Assembly: GCA_016706865.1 (NCBI GenBank)
Contig: JADJIS010000002.1
Location: 1-64,000 of the forward strand
DNA: 64,000 bases
Reading direction: 5' to 3'
DNA from: Bacteroidota bacterium
Lineage (GTDB): Bacteria; Bacteroidota; Bacteroidia; Chitinophagales; BACL12
Both the position numbers and the translations under genes were made by a program. Positions within the stretch are counted from its first letter, which is position 1. Every line of letters begins with the position of its first letter. The notes under the pieces were generated by a model. That model was not told where the DNA came from. It was given only the letters and a program-made list of their open reading frames with translations, and searched no databases. Shown here piece after piece: positions 1 through 13,600 of the stretch.

Positions 1-2560
1 GATTAAAAATTTGTTTTACCGAGATCCATTCTGTTTTTAAATTGTTTCTCGGTAAATGAATCCTCATTGCGATGCATGTCGTATGCAAAATCGTAAAGTA
101 AAACCTCTATATTAGGAAAGTTTTTATCCTCTGATTCTTTCATGCGTTCAAATAATCTCCTCAACGAATAATGCCATGTTTCCAAATGCCATGGAGAATC
201 GTTCTTTGCACTAGGAACTTTTACAACCTTGTCGGAAATAAAAATTCGGGGACTGTCAAATAACTGTTTAAGGCGGAGGCACTCCACGATACAAATGTTC
301 CAATTGTTTAGATATATATTCCTTATATCAAACAGATCAATATAAACCGGTTTTGTTTCCAAGCTCCGTAATTATATTTCAATTAACAATGTTTCATATC
401 AATTATTTGTTTTCCGGTTTGATTTAATGTTCCATTAATAAGTTCTGCTACAAATTGCGAAGCTTCAATTTCTTTTCCGTCGGGATTGTGTATGGCATAC
501 GAAATAAATAAATGTTGTTATCTTGTCATTTGCAACATAAAATAATCTGCGCTGCGATTCTGCTTTATTATTTTCATCGGTAAAGTAAGGTATAAGCAAA
601 ATGGCTATATTATTTCCCCTTGACTTTTCCCACATTGTCCGCTGTGCATCCCATTAAAATACATATTCAAATTCCAATCACTTGGCCGAGTGTGCAGTAA
701 TAAAATTAACTCCTCCATTATTGTTAACCGATTTTGAATTTCCAGTTTATGTCATTGAACCTCCATCAGATCAAGGGTTTCAAATAAAATCCTTAATGGT
801 AATTCTCAAATTTCTTAATCCTCAATGCCTTAATATGATCAAAAAATTAGTACCTACTTCAATGTCCAGATGCGTTGTTCCCCCTTTAATATATATCAAT
901 AAACCACTTTCATTTAATATCTTTTCAAATAATATTTGTAAGGTAAAGTTAAATGTTCCTGTATTTCAATGGTTTGTTTTTCAAAATTAATTATTGCTCA
1001 TGAATGTTTCTGTTTATTTGAGCAAAGTAAAGCGGGTTCTGAGATCACTCGTCGCCAGGTAATGGTAGCATCTCTTTTCGAACTGATCCACGCCGAAATG
1101 GATGCAATATGGTGAGGATGTATTTTAAAGAAAGAGATAATGCATGATCTCAAATAATAATATTCAGCATTATCATGGATTTGTTGTTTCCTCACTTAAA
1201 TATTTTGTGTTAACGATCTGCCGTATTAATGGTAAAATGCAGAATATTTATCTTTCTGCACTTTTACTAAATCAGGCACAGCCCTTTTCAAAGCAGCGAT
1301 AAGATTTTCTGCAATATATTTTTATAATGGATTATGGCTATCTCCTCCAGAACACCATCCTCCTGATATTTTTCACATTAAATACATATAACTGATCCTG
1401 TAATGTATTTTCAAATTACATTATGAGGGGTTCCGATATTATTTTCCTTTCAGGATGTGATGCAGTTAAATTTTTTGTCAATACATCCAATTTATTTATT
1501 AAACGAACCTGATTTGTTCGATTACTACACTTTGGATGCATCTAAAATTGCCTGATGACTCTGTAATTTTCAGTTAATACGACCACATCCAATTGACGAA
1601 CTATAGGAATTATAAAAGAAGTCTAGGATATTCTTTTAACTCTGGCACCTGAAATTCATAAATACTTTGGTTATCATCCCCACATAAAAACATTCGGGAA
1701 CATCAATAACTATTAATAATTTATTTCATTTTGCGAACCGTTGGTATCTCAAATTCATACTAAAAAATACTGATAGCGTTCTAATCGTTTAGCAATATAT
1801 TTTCCTCCTGCAGGCGATGAGTCCTCGAAATGCCTTTACCACCCACACGATCATATCGCTATAGTCCTATACCTGACCATTTAGCGTACGTTTGGCGCAA
1901 ACAAGGGAAATAAAATTTGTATCTTGATTTTTCATTTTCAGGTAGACAACATTATGTTATCTCTTGTTTACTGATCTTAGCTTAATACCTGATTTAGTTT
2001 CCTTTATAAATGGATTCTTCGCGATTAGGTAGATCTTCCAGATAAATGTTAATGGCATTCTTATTTTTTCGTCCCAGTCTACCTTCATTTAAATAAGTTA
2101 ATGAGGCGCATAACAGGATCACTCAGAGCCCTTTAGTTTTTAAGTAAGTGTTCCAAGGAAGTTCATCTAAAATACTTTCAATCGAATTTACATTTTCGAG
2201 TTCCGAGATGGGTTCCAATTCTCTTTCCAAAATAATCGAGATTGGCCCTGATCACATCGTTACAAAAGGCGTGAAATGTGTAAATATTCACCCTATGCGC
2301 ATCCGGGACCAATAAACTGTAGCAACCTCTTTGCGCATGGCAACTAGTTCCTGCTTCTGTATAGGTCAAACACAAAATATTATCAGGCAACACATCCTGT
2401 TCCAGTAAATTTGCGAAATCCTGACTGCCAAAATTTGGGTTTTCAGTTCCGGAAAAGCCAGAACCAACATAGGCCTTTAATTGCATCCACTGCATTGCGT
2501 TGTTGATCATTTAACTGAGCGTAAGCGGTATTGTAGGTATTTTGATGATGAAATTTGCAT
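1..2560 (-). pseudogene. UvrD/Rep-family helicase with PD-(D/E)XK-type C-terminal domain; frameshifted, cut by left edge
   Basis: Read on the minus strand in shifting frames this is one SF1A helicase. Start is probably the ATG at 2560. LNDQQRNAV (Q motif) and a blurred Walker A lie near 2430-2520, ILCLTYTEAG near 2360, NIYTFHAFCNDVI near 2270, a damaged DEFQDTNGSQNE Walker B near 1740, DDNQSIYEFQ at about 1650-1677, VVLTENYR near 1570 and a motif VI remnant (FMLQMTR) near 530. The 3-362 segment (KVPSAKNDS, LRRLFERMK) matches the start of the C-terminal nuclease-like domain of Bacteroidota helicases of this type. At least eight small indels, some deleting two bases inside Walker B, break the frame. 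Family members act in DNA repair and recombination. The apparent decay may be assembly error, because protein-level motifs survive in every frame. The C-terminus lies outside the window. Confidence 0.85.
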
Positions 2561-2617
2561 GGTATTTCGTAGTTTTGCGGCAGTAATTGCCAGACAAACA
2601 AATGTAAATGTATAAAA

Positions 2618-3606
2618 ATGTTAATTCGTAAAAAACTTGTAAATACTATATTATTCTTTTGTTGGGTGCCCTTTTGATTGCATGTAAGGATAAGTCTGCT
2701 TCTAAAAACGCAGAATCAGATTTAAGGACAGCTTAGCTCTTGCACAAACGATACTGATAGTTGTAAAGCGACGACAGTGAGATAGCAAACGACCAAGATC
2801 ATATTAAGAATTTCAACCTGAAATTGGAAAAACATATTACGTAGAAAATAATTCCAATTATACTTCTTTTACAAATATGGATACGATGAAAATGAAGGCC
2901 ACTTCCGTAAAACCAGGGAAAGTTAAATTACAGGTATTAGGACTGGAGAACGATCAATATAAAATTACAAGCCTTTTCACCGATGCGCGAAAATCGATCA
3001 AAGATGATTCATCATCAATAGAATATACTTATGGAAAGGCTCTAACCCAGATCCAATCGCCGATATTGACCGTCAGATTGAGGATTGTATGGTAGACACT
3101 CCGCTAACACTATTTATTACTTTAAAAGGAGAAGGACGGATATTCAGGGATATGGAAACATAAAAGAAAGTAAAAGCAATTGTAGGCGCTGATGTTCCAA
3201 ATGAATATATAGTAAATTTCATCGGAACTCCAACAGATAATCTTTGAAAATTATTTGTTTTTACCCTGACACTGCTAAGTAAAGATCGGCGGCACCTGGA
3301 ATATAACTACAAATTCAAATTTACAAGGGTTTGCCAATTACTTTGACTAACACTTATACTTTAGCCGATAGAAGGGAAGGATTTGCTTTTATTAATTTCC
3401 AACACTGTTGGTAAATTGATAAAAACAAATACCGGCGGATGTTGTTGCTCAAACGGCGAATATGCAATTTTCAGCCTTTGTAAAAGGAACAGGTCAGGTG
3501 GATGAAAAAACAGGATTTCCAATACTATGCGCATTTCAAAGCACTGGAAATGGAAAACAGATTTGAAGGCACTCGACCTTATCTAAACAAAGCAGCTCCA
3601 GTGTGA
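2618..3606 (+). pseudogene. Broken lipoprotein, resembles DUF6263-type proteins
   Basis: Divergent from the helicase, with 57 bp between the two starts. ATG at 2618 gives MLIRKKLVNTILFF; after one frameshift this continues as a hydrophobic stretch and an LLIACKD lipobox, so the product would be an outer-membrane or periplasmic SpII lipoprotein. The longest intact piece (2877-3095) contains NMDTMKMKATSVKPGKVKLQ. Later pieces in other frames read IADIDRQIEDCMVDTPLTLF, KAIVGADVPNEY and GQVDEKTGFP, a layout that reminds me of the DUF6263 family, whose function is unknown. At least five indels interrupt it. The end is approximate: the last in-frame stop is near 3606, just before the next broken gene. 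Family assignment is tentative; that it is a broken lipoprotein gene is more secure. Confidence 0.55.
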
Positions 3607-3615
3607 TCTGGCGTA

Positions 3616-4190
3616 TGGAATAATGGAATCTAAACGGTTTATTTATTTTGCGGGGGTTTATTACTCCTTTTCGGATTGGGAGGAGTTGGAGTTCTTCTTT
3701 TATATTTTTTTCACGATCTTACTTTATCGAATTTATTTTGTGATGCACCGCAGAATACATTTTACAATTGGGCATCGGAATTTTATAGCAATAATATCTT
3801 GCAGCATTCTTGTATATCTTCTTAAAAAAAAAATGCTTGATGCTACATAGTATTTTTTTTTGCCTGGCTGATCGAAAAGTATACTATTGTGTAAGACATC
3901 CTGTTTTTATCCTTTTGTGCGGGCGTAGGGGAAGAGCTTCTATTTCGGGGTGCAATTCAGCCTTGGCTAGGGATCTGGTTGACTGCATTATTATTTATTT
4001 TTTACACGGATTTAAATCCGAAGGACAAACCCCTTTTATATATGGCACGGTTTTGTTGATAGTGTCCGCAGGTTTTGGATATTTAATGCAGGCCAGCGGA
4101 ATAATTGCAGCTATAACGGCACAATTTATAATTGATGTGGTGCTAATGTTGTACTTGAAAGATCTGCATTTCAAATGTTTAATGTCCGGG
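3616..4190 (+). pseudogene. CPBP (CAAX/Abi) family intramembrane metalloprotease, frameshifted
   Basis: Three pieces in different frames together give a polytopic membrane protein. An N-terminal hydrophobic segment (LLFGLGGVGVLLLYFF) is followed by a second segment, then GVGEELLFRGAIQPWLG at about 3922-3972 and FIYGTVLLIVSAGFGYLMQ with a downstream hydrophobic segment to about 4150. EELLFR is the EExxxR signature of CPBP-family glutamic-type membrane proteases. The expected later His motifs are blurred: LFIF(LH)G near 4000 and TAQFIIDVV near 4125, where family members usually have an H before FIID. At least three indels. Members process prenylated or membrane substrates; the substrate here is unknown. 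Boundaries are approximate. Confidence 0.7.
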
Positions 4191-4378
4191 AATGGAATGG
4201 TTCAAAATCAACGCAAAAATATTTCAAAAGGAGCTGAAGCACCCGAATATATTGTATTTCAGCAGTTTAGGCTCACAAATATGCATAAAATAATATACAA
4301 TAATGTTATGCAATTTAAACCCGATACTCATCTTAATAAAAAAAATAATACCTATTTTAGAACAAAATAACAACAGCA

Positions 4379-7300
4379 ATGAAGAATCTATCACTCGTAA
4401 TAATACTGATATGTCTGCTTACTACAGCAATTTTGCATCCGTAAAATATTTTCAAAATAACATTGAATCCCAAAAATACCTGGTTAGGATACAAAAGGAA
4501 TGGCAAAAGTGGATTCCCTGGAATCTGTAGGTTTACCAAAAATCAGCACTGGAAATTGTGGAGGAAATTTTAGTTTTTTGCAGAAGCAGAAAAAAATGCG
4601 CCTCAAACAATTAAGTCACTTACTTATAAATCAAAACATTATACAATTGGAAGAGGATGGTGAAAAAAACCGTAATGAACCTTTTGAAGAAAAAATTAAC
4701 ACCACAACTTTTCCAACAAAAATATTTTGCAAAGTATGTCGGCGAAATGTATTGGAATTATTTATTCCGCTAATCGTTGGGAAAATTCAGAACCGCACAC
4801 AAACTGTTGGTTTTAATAAAATGATGTAACCACTTGGTATTACTTCTTTACATAACAGATCTCAGGAATTATATACAGCATCTGTAAAAGATCATGAAGC
4901 TTTGAAGAAGGTTAATATCAAAGACTACAACGATATTTTAATTCACGGTGATGAATTCTGGAAAACTTATGCGTCCGACTCTTTTTTCGATTTTCTTGCT
5001 CATCGCGCAATAGAATTTTAGGAAATGATGAAGCGTATATCACCGACCCAACTTATAATTTTGAAATAACCGAACCTGTTGTATTCGGACAATAACTAAA
5101 AAATTTTCCGGGGTATGTTTTCAGTTCCAAGATACTGCCTCTTAAAAAATTATTGGCCTTGCGTTTATTGCAGGACCTTACAACTATGCATTTGTATGAT
5201 CCATATCCATCTGCTTTAGTTGATATAGATATTAAAAGATTAGCTTTTGCAAAAAACTATTCCGTTATACCTGATAAAGACAGTTTATATCTCAAGGCAT
5301 TGATAAGCATGGAAAAAAATGTATTCCAAAGACAGCAGTTCCGCCCGTATCAGTTATTTGATTGCACAGGTTCATCAATCCTCGTACAAGTAACTACGAA
5401 CGCCTTTCAGGGGATGAATTTAAATGGGAACTTAAAAAGCTGTGAAATTTGTGATGCGGCAATTGCTAAATATCCAAACTCCATCGGCGGTAAAATTGTT
5501 TGGCATTAAAGGAAACAATTCTTCAAAAAGGTTTTAGATATTGCAGTTGAAAAAAATAAATGTTCCGGATCTTCCATTCAGATCTGCAGTTACATTTAAA
5601 AATATAGAAACGCTAGATTTGCGAATATTAAATTACTTCCGAACAATTAGCGGAGGTTGGTCAATTGGATTATGAAGAAAGGATAACCTTTTAAACAAAT
5701 TACCCGTTCAAAAACAATGGGAACAGAAATTACCAAATGATGGCGATCACAATGAACATGTAACTGAAATAAAGATAGATGCACTCCCTATAGGTAGTTA
5801 TGTTTTATTGGGCAGTTCCAATGGTTTCGATCGTTCTGATAATAAGATCGTAGCTGCGAACTCTGGGTTTCCAATTTGAGTTATATCACCAGTAATACCA
5901 ACGACTCCGGCAACAGAAAAGGATTTTATATTACCGACCGAACTTCCGGAAAACCCATTAAAGGAGCTTCTATTCAAACCTATAGAGGGATTATGATTAC
6001 AATTCCAGAAAATGCAAATTCAATGCAGACAAAACTTATACAACTGATGAAAATGGTTATTTTTTAATGAATGATCCATTGATAAAAGATTATTATTATT
6101 TCAGTTTCCAGTATTCGCAATGGTAAAGATTTTTGGATATAGGAAATAATTTTATATTTATAAAGTTCCAACAGCGCTAAAATCCAACTTATAACACCTT
6201 CTTCTTTACAGATCGTTCTGTTTATGCTCCGGACAAACCATTTATTTTAAAGGGATTTTAACAGAGAATTCGTTTGATGGTAAAAAGAAAAATGTAATAC
6301 CCAATAAAAAAAGACAACTGCTCATTTTTATGATGTAAATTCACAGAAAATTGCATCTGTTGACCTGGTTTCAATGAATACGGTTCTTTTGCCAGGACAT
6401 TTACTGCACCTTTAAATGTGCTGATAGGCGATAGCGCCTTCAGAACGAAAATGGAACTGCTTATTTTCTGTTTGAAGAATATAAACGTCCAACTTTTTCT
6501 GTAAGTTTTGATCCTGTTAAAGGAAGTTTTGTCTTAGGAGATTCTATTCAGGTGAGTGGATATGCAGAAATATGCAGGACAAATATCGACAATGCAAAAG
6601 TGAATTATCGTGTAATGTAGAATGCTTCATTTCCCTATTGAGTACCTACGGTTGGTGGAGAAACCTATCAGAATGTGCCTGAGATGGAAATTACAAATGG
6701 CAACAATAACTGATGGAGAGGGGCAAATTTAAAATTGATTTTATTGCAATTCCCGACCTTAACTTAAATAAAAAATGGAGGCCACAGTTTTCTTATACTG
6801 TATATGCAGATATTACAGATATTTCCGGTGAAACCAGAAGTATGGAAAAACATATGTATCAGTTGGTTATGTTTCTTTAAGTTTATATTCCGACGTACCT
6901 GAATTAATTTATACCAACAAACCGGCAAACATAATTATTTCAACTTCTAATCTGAATGGAACTCCGGAACCTGCATCAGGAAAAATTAAGATCTATCCAT
7001 TGGATGCTCCGGATAAATTATTTCGCGAGAGAAACTGGAGTCAACCGGATAAACAATTATTTACACAGGAAGAATATTATCGTTTGTTTCCGCATGACCT
7101 GTATGCCGATGAAAATAATAAATTGAGCTGGAAACAAATAAATTTATTTAAGCAGAAATAAGCTGGAACACAGCTAATAGTGATTCTGTTTTAATTGATG
7201 CTAGGTAATTTTTAAATCCGGGGGAATATAAGATGGAAATAATTACCAGCGATAAAAATGGAGAGAAATTAAGATCATAAAATATTTTTCTGTTTTAAAA

Positions 7301-10300
7301 CAAGGGGAATATTCCACATATCCAAAATATCAATTGAGCACCACTAATGATGTCCGTTCAAAACCAGGCGAAAGTGCCATTATAAATTTCGGCAGCAGTG
7401 CAAAGGATATAAGAGCATTACTCGAAATAACAAAAGGTAATGGTGAAACAAGCAGAAAATGGATCAGTTACCTGAGCAAATGAACAGAGGAAATGTTGCA
7501 TCTATGATGGATATTGAAATTCCCATAGTGGAAAGTGACAGAGGAGGCGTTGGTGACAAATCTGTTTTATGAAAGATGGAAGATTTTTAAGCCAAAGTTA
7601 TTATATCACTGTTCCGTAGGATAGTAAAAATTTGAAAGTGGAATTGCAAACGCATCGCGATAAATTACAACCCGGCACTAAAGAAACATGGAAAGTAAAA
7701 ATAAGTGGAAATAACGGCCGAAAAAGTTGCAGCGAATTTTTAGCAAGCATGTATGACGCATCTTTAGATGCATAAAAAGGGCATTATTAGCGGGATTGTT
7801 TCCTGGGCATATAATTATGGTTATTCATCACGGAATGCTGAAGTAGTTTTGGAAATGGAAGTCAATATTATTGGCTGGATGATGCCTGGTGGCGAAATGG
7901 TTCATACCATTCCATTAGTTATGATTATTTAAGTTGGTTTGGACTGAATTTAGGCTATAAGTACTATGATAGAAGAAATTATAATAAAGGTTACGTTTCG
8001 ATTATTCTGATGGAGCGGTTCAATTTGATCAAATTAGGCAAGGACCAGGAAGCAGAAATGTAACTATGAAGGAGGCAATAGCTGAGGAAGAAAGCGAAAA
8101 GAAAGGTGGTTTTTACCGGGGAAATTGCGAAATTTACTCCCGGACATTCAAAAGAACAACAAGCGGGTCCCGAAACTATTACACCTGGGTTTGATCAATA
8201 ACGGCAAGAACCAATCTAAATGAACTGCATTTTTATACACAGTTCGAAGCTGATGCTGAAGGAAATAACGTATACGGTTTCACCATGCCGGACATTAAAC
8301 GAGTGGAATTTTATGGGACTTGCACATACAAAAAGATCTTCCAAAGCAGTCAGATCTTCAGTAATGTAGTTACACGAAAGAATTAATGGTGAACCAAATG
8401 CGCCGCGTTTTTTTAAGAGAAGGTGATGAAATTGAATTCACAACAAAAATTTCGAATTTAACCGATAGCATTTAAACGGAGTTGCACTGCTCAGGAATTA
8501 TTTATTGCATTAATATGCAACCTGTTGATCTTGCATTTGCAAATAATGGAAAGGAGGTAAGTACCAAATCAATCAAGGAAGTGCAGTTGCAACATGGAAA
8601 TTAAAAATACCTTCAGGATTTGATACGTTGTTTACAGAGTTAAAGCAAAAGCAGGAAATTTTACCGATGGTGAAGAAAATGCATTACCGGTTTTAACTAA
8701 CAGAATGCTATATAACAGAAGCATTGCCACTTTGGGTTCGTGGAAATAAGACCGCAAATTTTAATTTTGCCAAATTAATTAATTCTGCAAATTCAAATAC
8801 AATACGCAATCAAAGTGTTACTTTGGAATATACTTCCAATCCGGCATGGTATGCTGTGCAAGCGTTACCGTATATGATGGAATATCCATACGAATGCGCG
8901 GAGCAGGTATTCAGCCGTTATTATGCGAACAGCATTGCATATTTTATTGCGAATTCAGATCCGGAAATAAAAGGATTTTTGAATCCTGGAAAATAATCCG
9001 GAATCACTAACCTCGAATCTGGAAAAAAATCAGGAATTAAAATCATTATTGCTCGAAGAAACACCTTAGGTTTTACAGGCGCAAAATGAAACGGAAAGGA
9101 AAAACGCGTAGCGCTCTTATTCGATATTAATCGTATGCAAAATGAAATGTCGGCTTGCAATAAATAAATTGGAAAAACTCCAATTGCCAAATGGTGGCTG
9201 GCCGGTTTTAAAGGTTCAAGGACGATAGATATATTACACAATATATTGTAACGGACTTGCTCACCTACAACAGCTCGGCATCACTGATGAGAAAAATGAA
9301 AACAACATCGATGATATGTTAATCGAGCAGTGAATTATTGCGACAACAGAATAGTGGAGGATTATAATATTCTCGAAGAACGAAAAATAGATAAAATAAA
9401 TCATTATCCGGATAATTTCACAATACAGTATTTATATGCACGCAGTTATTTTAAATATGCTGTGAGCGATGAACTTGCGGAAGCCAATAAATATTATACC
9501 GGTCAATTAAAAAAATTCTGGACCAATTATGCCTTATTCGAAAAAAGGTTTGATCGTGATGGTATTAAATCGTTCGGCAGAAACTCCAACTGCGTTAAAT
9601 ATTACTAAATCGTTAAAAGAATTTAGTTTAAATACCGACGAAATGGGTATGTATTGGAAAGAAAATGCTTACGGTTATTTTGGTATCAGGCACCTATTGA
9701 AACTTAAGCATTAATGATAGGTATTTGGTGAAGTTGCAAAAGATGAAAAATCTGTTGAAGATCTGAAAGTATGGTTATTACGTCAAAAACAAACAACAGA
9801 TTGGAAAACAACCAAAGCTACCGCAGGAAGCCTGTTATGCTTATTATTGCGCGGAGACGGATCTTCTTGCAAATAAAGAACTCGCAATTATTACCGTGGG
9901 CAAATTAGTTGTTCAACCAGATAAAGTGGAAGCCGGAACCGGATATTTTAAAACAAATTGGCTGGGGACTGATATTACTCGGATCTTAGTAAAATTAATA
10001 TCAAACCATCCTCCAAGAATCAATTAAGTTATGGCGCCATGTATTGGCAATATTTTGAGGATATTGATAAAATAACATCCTCTAATAATCAATTACAATT
10101 AAATAAAAAATTGTTCCTACAGGAAAATTCCGCAACAGGTCCCGTTTAAAACCTATTGATGAAAATGTGGAATTGGCACGTAGGCGATCTGGCAAAAGTA
10201 CGCATCGAAATTCGTGTTGACCATGACATGGAATATGTGCATATGGAAAGATATGCGGGCAAGTTGTTTCGAATCGGTAAATGTGTTGAGCGAATATAAA

Positions 10301-10505
10301 TGGCAGGATGGTTTAGGATATTACGAAGCCACAGGCGATGAATGCTAACTTTTTTATCAGTTATTTACGTAAAGGAACCTATGTTTTCGAATACCCGATA
10401 AGAGTAACACATAAAGGGAAGTTTCAGCAACGGGATAACCAGTATCCAATGCATGTATCCTTTGAATTTACAAGTCATAGTGAAGGAATTAGGGTTAAAA
10501 TGTAA
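4379..10505 (+). pseudogene. Giant alpha-2-macroglobulin-family protein, copy 1, heavily frameshifted
   Basis: ATG at 4379 begins MKNLSLVIILICLLTTAIL, a signal or anchor segment. The rest is recoverable only by joining frames: MHLYDPYPSALVDIDIKRLA (from about 5186), TDRTSGKPIKGA (about 5937), FTDRSVYAPDKPF (about 6207, a macroglobulin MG2-type motif), ATFSVSFDP-like MG domains, and YPYECAEQVF at about 8885, where CAEQ fits the CxEQ thioester motif of bacterial macroglobulins. The C-terminal receptor-type region ends with a TAA at 10505. The span would encode about 2040 residues, the usual size for Bacteroidota members. Bacterial macroglobulins are periplasmic or surface protease traps, often linked to envelope defence. 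More than twenty indels are visible. The next gene is a clear paralogue in the same order, so this is a tandem duplication. Confidence 0.85.
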
Positions 10506-10659
10506 TAATTACCCTATTCTGACTGTTATTTAAGGAAGACCCATAAATTTATTGCATTCAAAACGGAGATTTTGTCTGTTTTGGATGCTTTTACATTTTC
10601 GGTCATTTCACTTTAAGAATAAGGTGAAGGAATATTACCCAATAATTCATAATAACAGT

Positions 10660-13600
10660 ATGAAACTTAAACCCATCACACTAATTGTTCTGGCATTTTT
10701 ATTCTCCGGTGTTTTTGCCACTACTCTAATAATTTTCAATAACCCTGAAAATAAATGGCGAGGATATGAACAAGAATGGAATACCACCGACTCATTAATA
10801 AATCTCCAATTACCGGAATCTGCATTGGTTTTGTTGAAGAGATATATGATCATGCAAAAGCTGAAAATAATGGATCACTATTAATTAAATCGTTAATTTA
10901 TTTAAGCAAACTCAATATTGCAATGCTCGAGGATGGCGAAATGCAAGCTATAGAACTATTTAAAAGTGAGATAAGAACTGCAAATGCACCGGTAAAAAAT
11001 ATTCTTCAAAGTATGCTGGCAGAAGTTTATGAAAATTATTTATTAGATTATTATTATAGTATTTATAATAACTATGATGACAAAATACAGGAATCAGATA
11101 TCTCCACCTGGACGACAAAAAAATGAAAGGGAAATTTATGATCTTTATGTATCCTCGATAAAAGACACAGACATATTAAAATCAACGCCTGTTTCAACAT
11201 ACAAAGAAATACTCTGGAAAGTTGCCCGGAATATGAAAAATTAAGGCCTACCTTATATGATATTTTAGCACATAGAGCACTCGACAATTTCCTATCTGAA
11301 TCAACTTATCTTACTGATCCTGCATATAAATATAGTATATCAGATACAATAGTATTTGCTGACAACCGGAAATTTGCCGAACATAATTTCTATTTTAATG
11401 ATACTTTATTTGGAAAAGAACTCGGTCTATCGCTATTACAAGACCTCACAAGATTTCATCTAATGGATAAATATCCGGGACCATTAGTTGATCTAGATAT
11501 TAAAAGATTCAAATTTGCCAAAACAAACAGCAACCACATTTTTAAAGACAGCTTGTATCTCCAATCGCTAAAAACGGAGTTGGAAAAATATAACTGGTTT
11601 AATTATTCTCCACATATATCAGCATTAATAGCTGAACAATATTTTAATTATGGGCAAAAAAATATTCCCCCTGGTGAAAATTTTAGCATAGCCTATAAAT
11701 ATTGTACAGATGCAATAAATAGATTTCCCAATGCTATCGGAACAGAAAATTGCAAAAAATTAGCCTCCATTATATCCAAAAAAATCGGGTGCAGTTAAGG
11801 TTGAATCTGTTCAAATACCTGATAAACCTTTTAGGATATATTTTGAATATCGGAATGTTGATACTCTGGAATTCGTCTGATTCCTGTTTCCATGAAACAA
11901 AACGAAAGTTTGATAACGAAGACGGTGAAAGGCAAATAAAATATGCATCTGAATTACCATATTCAAAAAAATGGAAACAATACGTACCTAATACCGGAGA
12001 CTTTAATCAATATGGGGTAGAGTTTATGATAGACCCACTTTCTATAGGTTCCTATATTTTGCTGGCTTACGATTCCAGTGAATCGAAAATTTTGTAAGTA
12101 GTGTAACCCCTTTTCAGGTTTCGAATCTCTGCCTTGTCTCGAACAATGAAAATGGATATTACGATAATAGTGATGCAGAATCATTTTACGTAGTGGACAG
12201 AACATCTGGGCAGCCCATTCCGGATGCAAAAATTGAAACCTACGAAACAAACTATCATTACGTATTCGGTTATTACTCTTTTCACATGAAAGAAAGTTAT
12301 CGCACTAATACAAATGGAAGATTTACCCTTAAAAGTCCGAAATTGCATTATCGCGATCATCGTGGTATCATCATTACAAAAGGCGGAGATGTTTTAGATT
12401 CGCAAACAGAATTTTCTGTTGACAAAAAATACAAACAAAAAGAATATTCTGATATCCAAGCTTATTTATTTACTGATAGGAGCATATATCGTCCTGGTCA
12501 GAAAATATTTTTAAGGTATTATTACAGAAGAAACCAGACACACTCCAACAAAAAATATTGATGGGTATGCCCATTAAAGTAAACTTGTTAATTCACAATT
12601 CAATAATGTAGAAAGTGTGGAGTTAACAAGTAATGAATTTGGTTCCTTCTCAGGTTCATTTGTTATTCCCCCCGATATACCAACCGGGAGAACAGTTATA
12701 AGCACTCAGTATGGAAGTATTATAATTAATATTGAAGAATATAAAAGACCCACATTTGCTGTTATTCATGATCCGGTTGAAAAAGCTTTTGCCGTAAATG
12801 AAAATATAACTGTTACTTCTAATGCAATATCCTATTCAGTTAACCCTGTAAGTTTTGGAACTGCTATACACCGTGGAAAGAGAATTATTTGTTTCCCCTT
12901 ATAAAAATTATTCTTCTATTTATAATTATCCTAAATTTTAGAAGTAGGAACAACCACTACAAATGAAAATGGAATTTTTCCATTTCATTTAATGCGAGTC
13001 CGGATTCAACATTACAATATAATAAGTACCGCATTTATAAATACACCATTTCCGGATCAGTTACTGACATAAGTGGAGAAACTAAAAATTTCAAACAAGT
13101 TGTTTCCGCAGGTTATATTTCAACACTCATAACTTTTACAATTCCCGATGTAATTATTTCCGGCCAGTTATTTCCAATTGATATATATGCAACCAATCTC
13201 AATTATTTTCCCATTGAAGCAAAGGGAAAAATAAGTTTTGCGCCTTTGGAAAGCCCCGGCAGAGTTTTGCGGGAAAGACTTTGGAAAGCACCAGACCAAT
13301 GGGTAATATCAAAAGAAGATTACATTAAAAATTTTCCAAACGATGTTTACAGCAATGAAGACGATCCAATAAATTGGAAAGAATTACCCAGTGTAAAAGA
13401 ATATTATTTTAACACCGCAATAAAAAGTGCCGACAGTGTAAGCAGTTCCGGATTAACTCCGGGAATATATAAATGCACATTATCCCATATTGATAAATCA
13501 GGAGAGGAATTAAAAACAAGTACGATAGTAAGAGTATTCAGCGAAAAGGAAACCAATTTAGCGATATCTGATAAAATATATTTGGACAAATCTGAAATAA

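Noticed and set aside
682..990. Plus-strand 102-aa open frame
   Set aside because: It is antisense to the helicase, whose motifs are readable on the minus strand across the same bases.
1..2560. Link between this UvrD-type helicase and the OLD nuclease at the other edge (Gabija)
   Set aside because: They are 60 kb apart on opposite strands, and this helicase carries a PD-(D/E)XK-type C-terminal domain unlike GajB.
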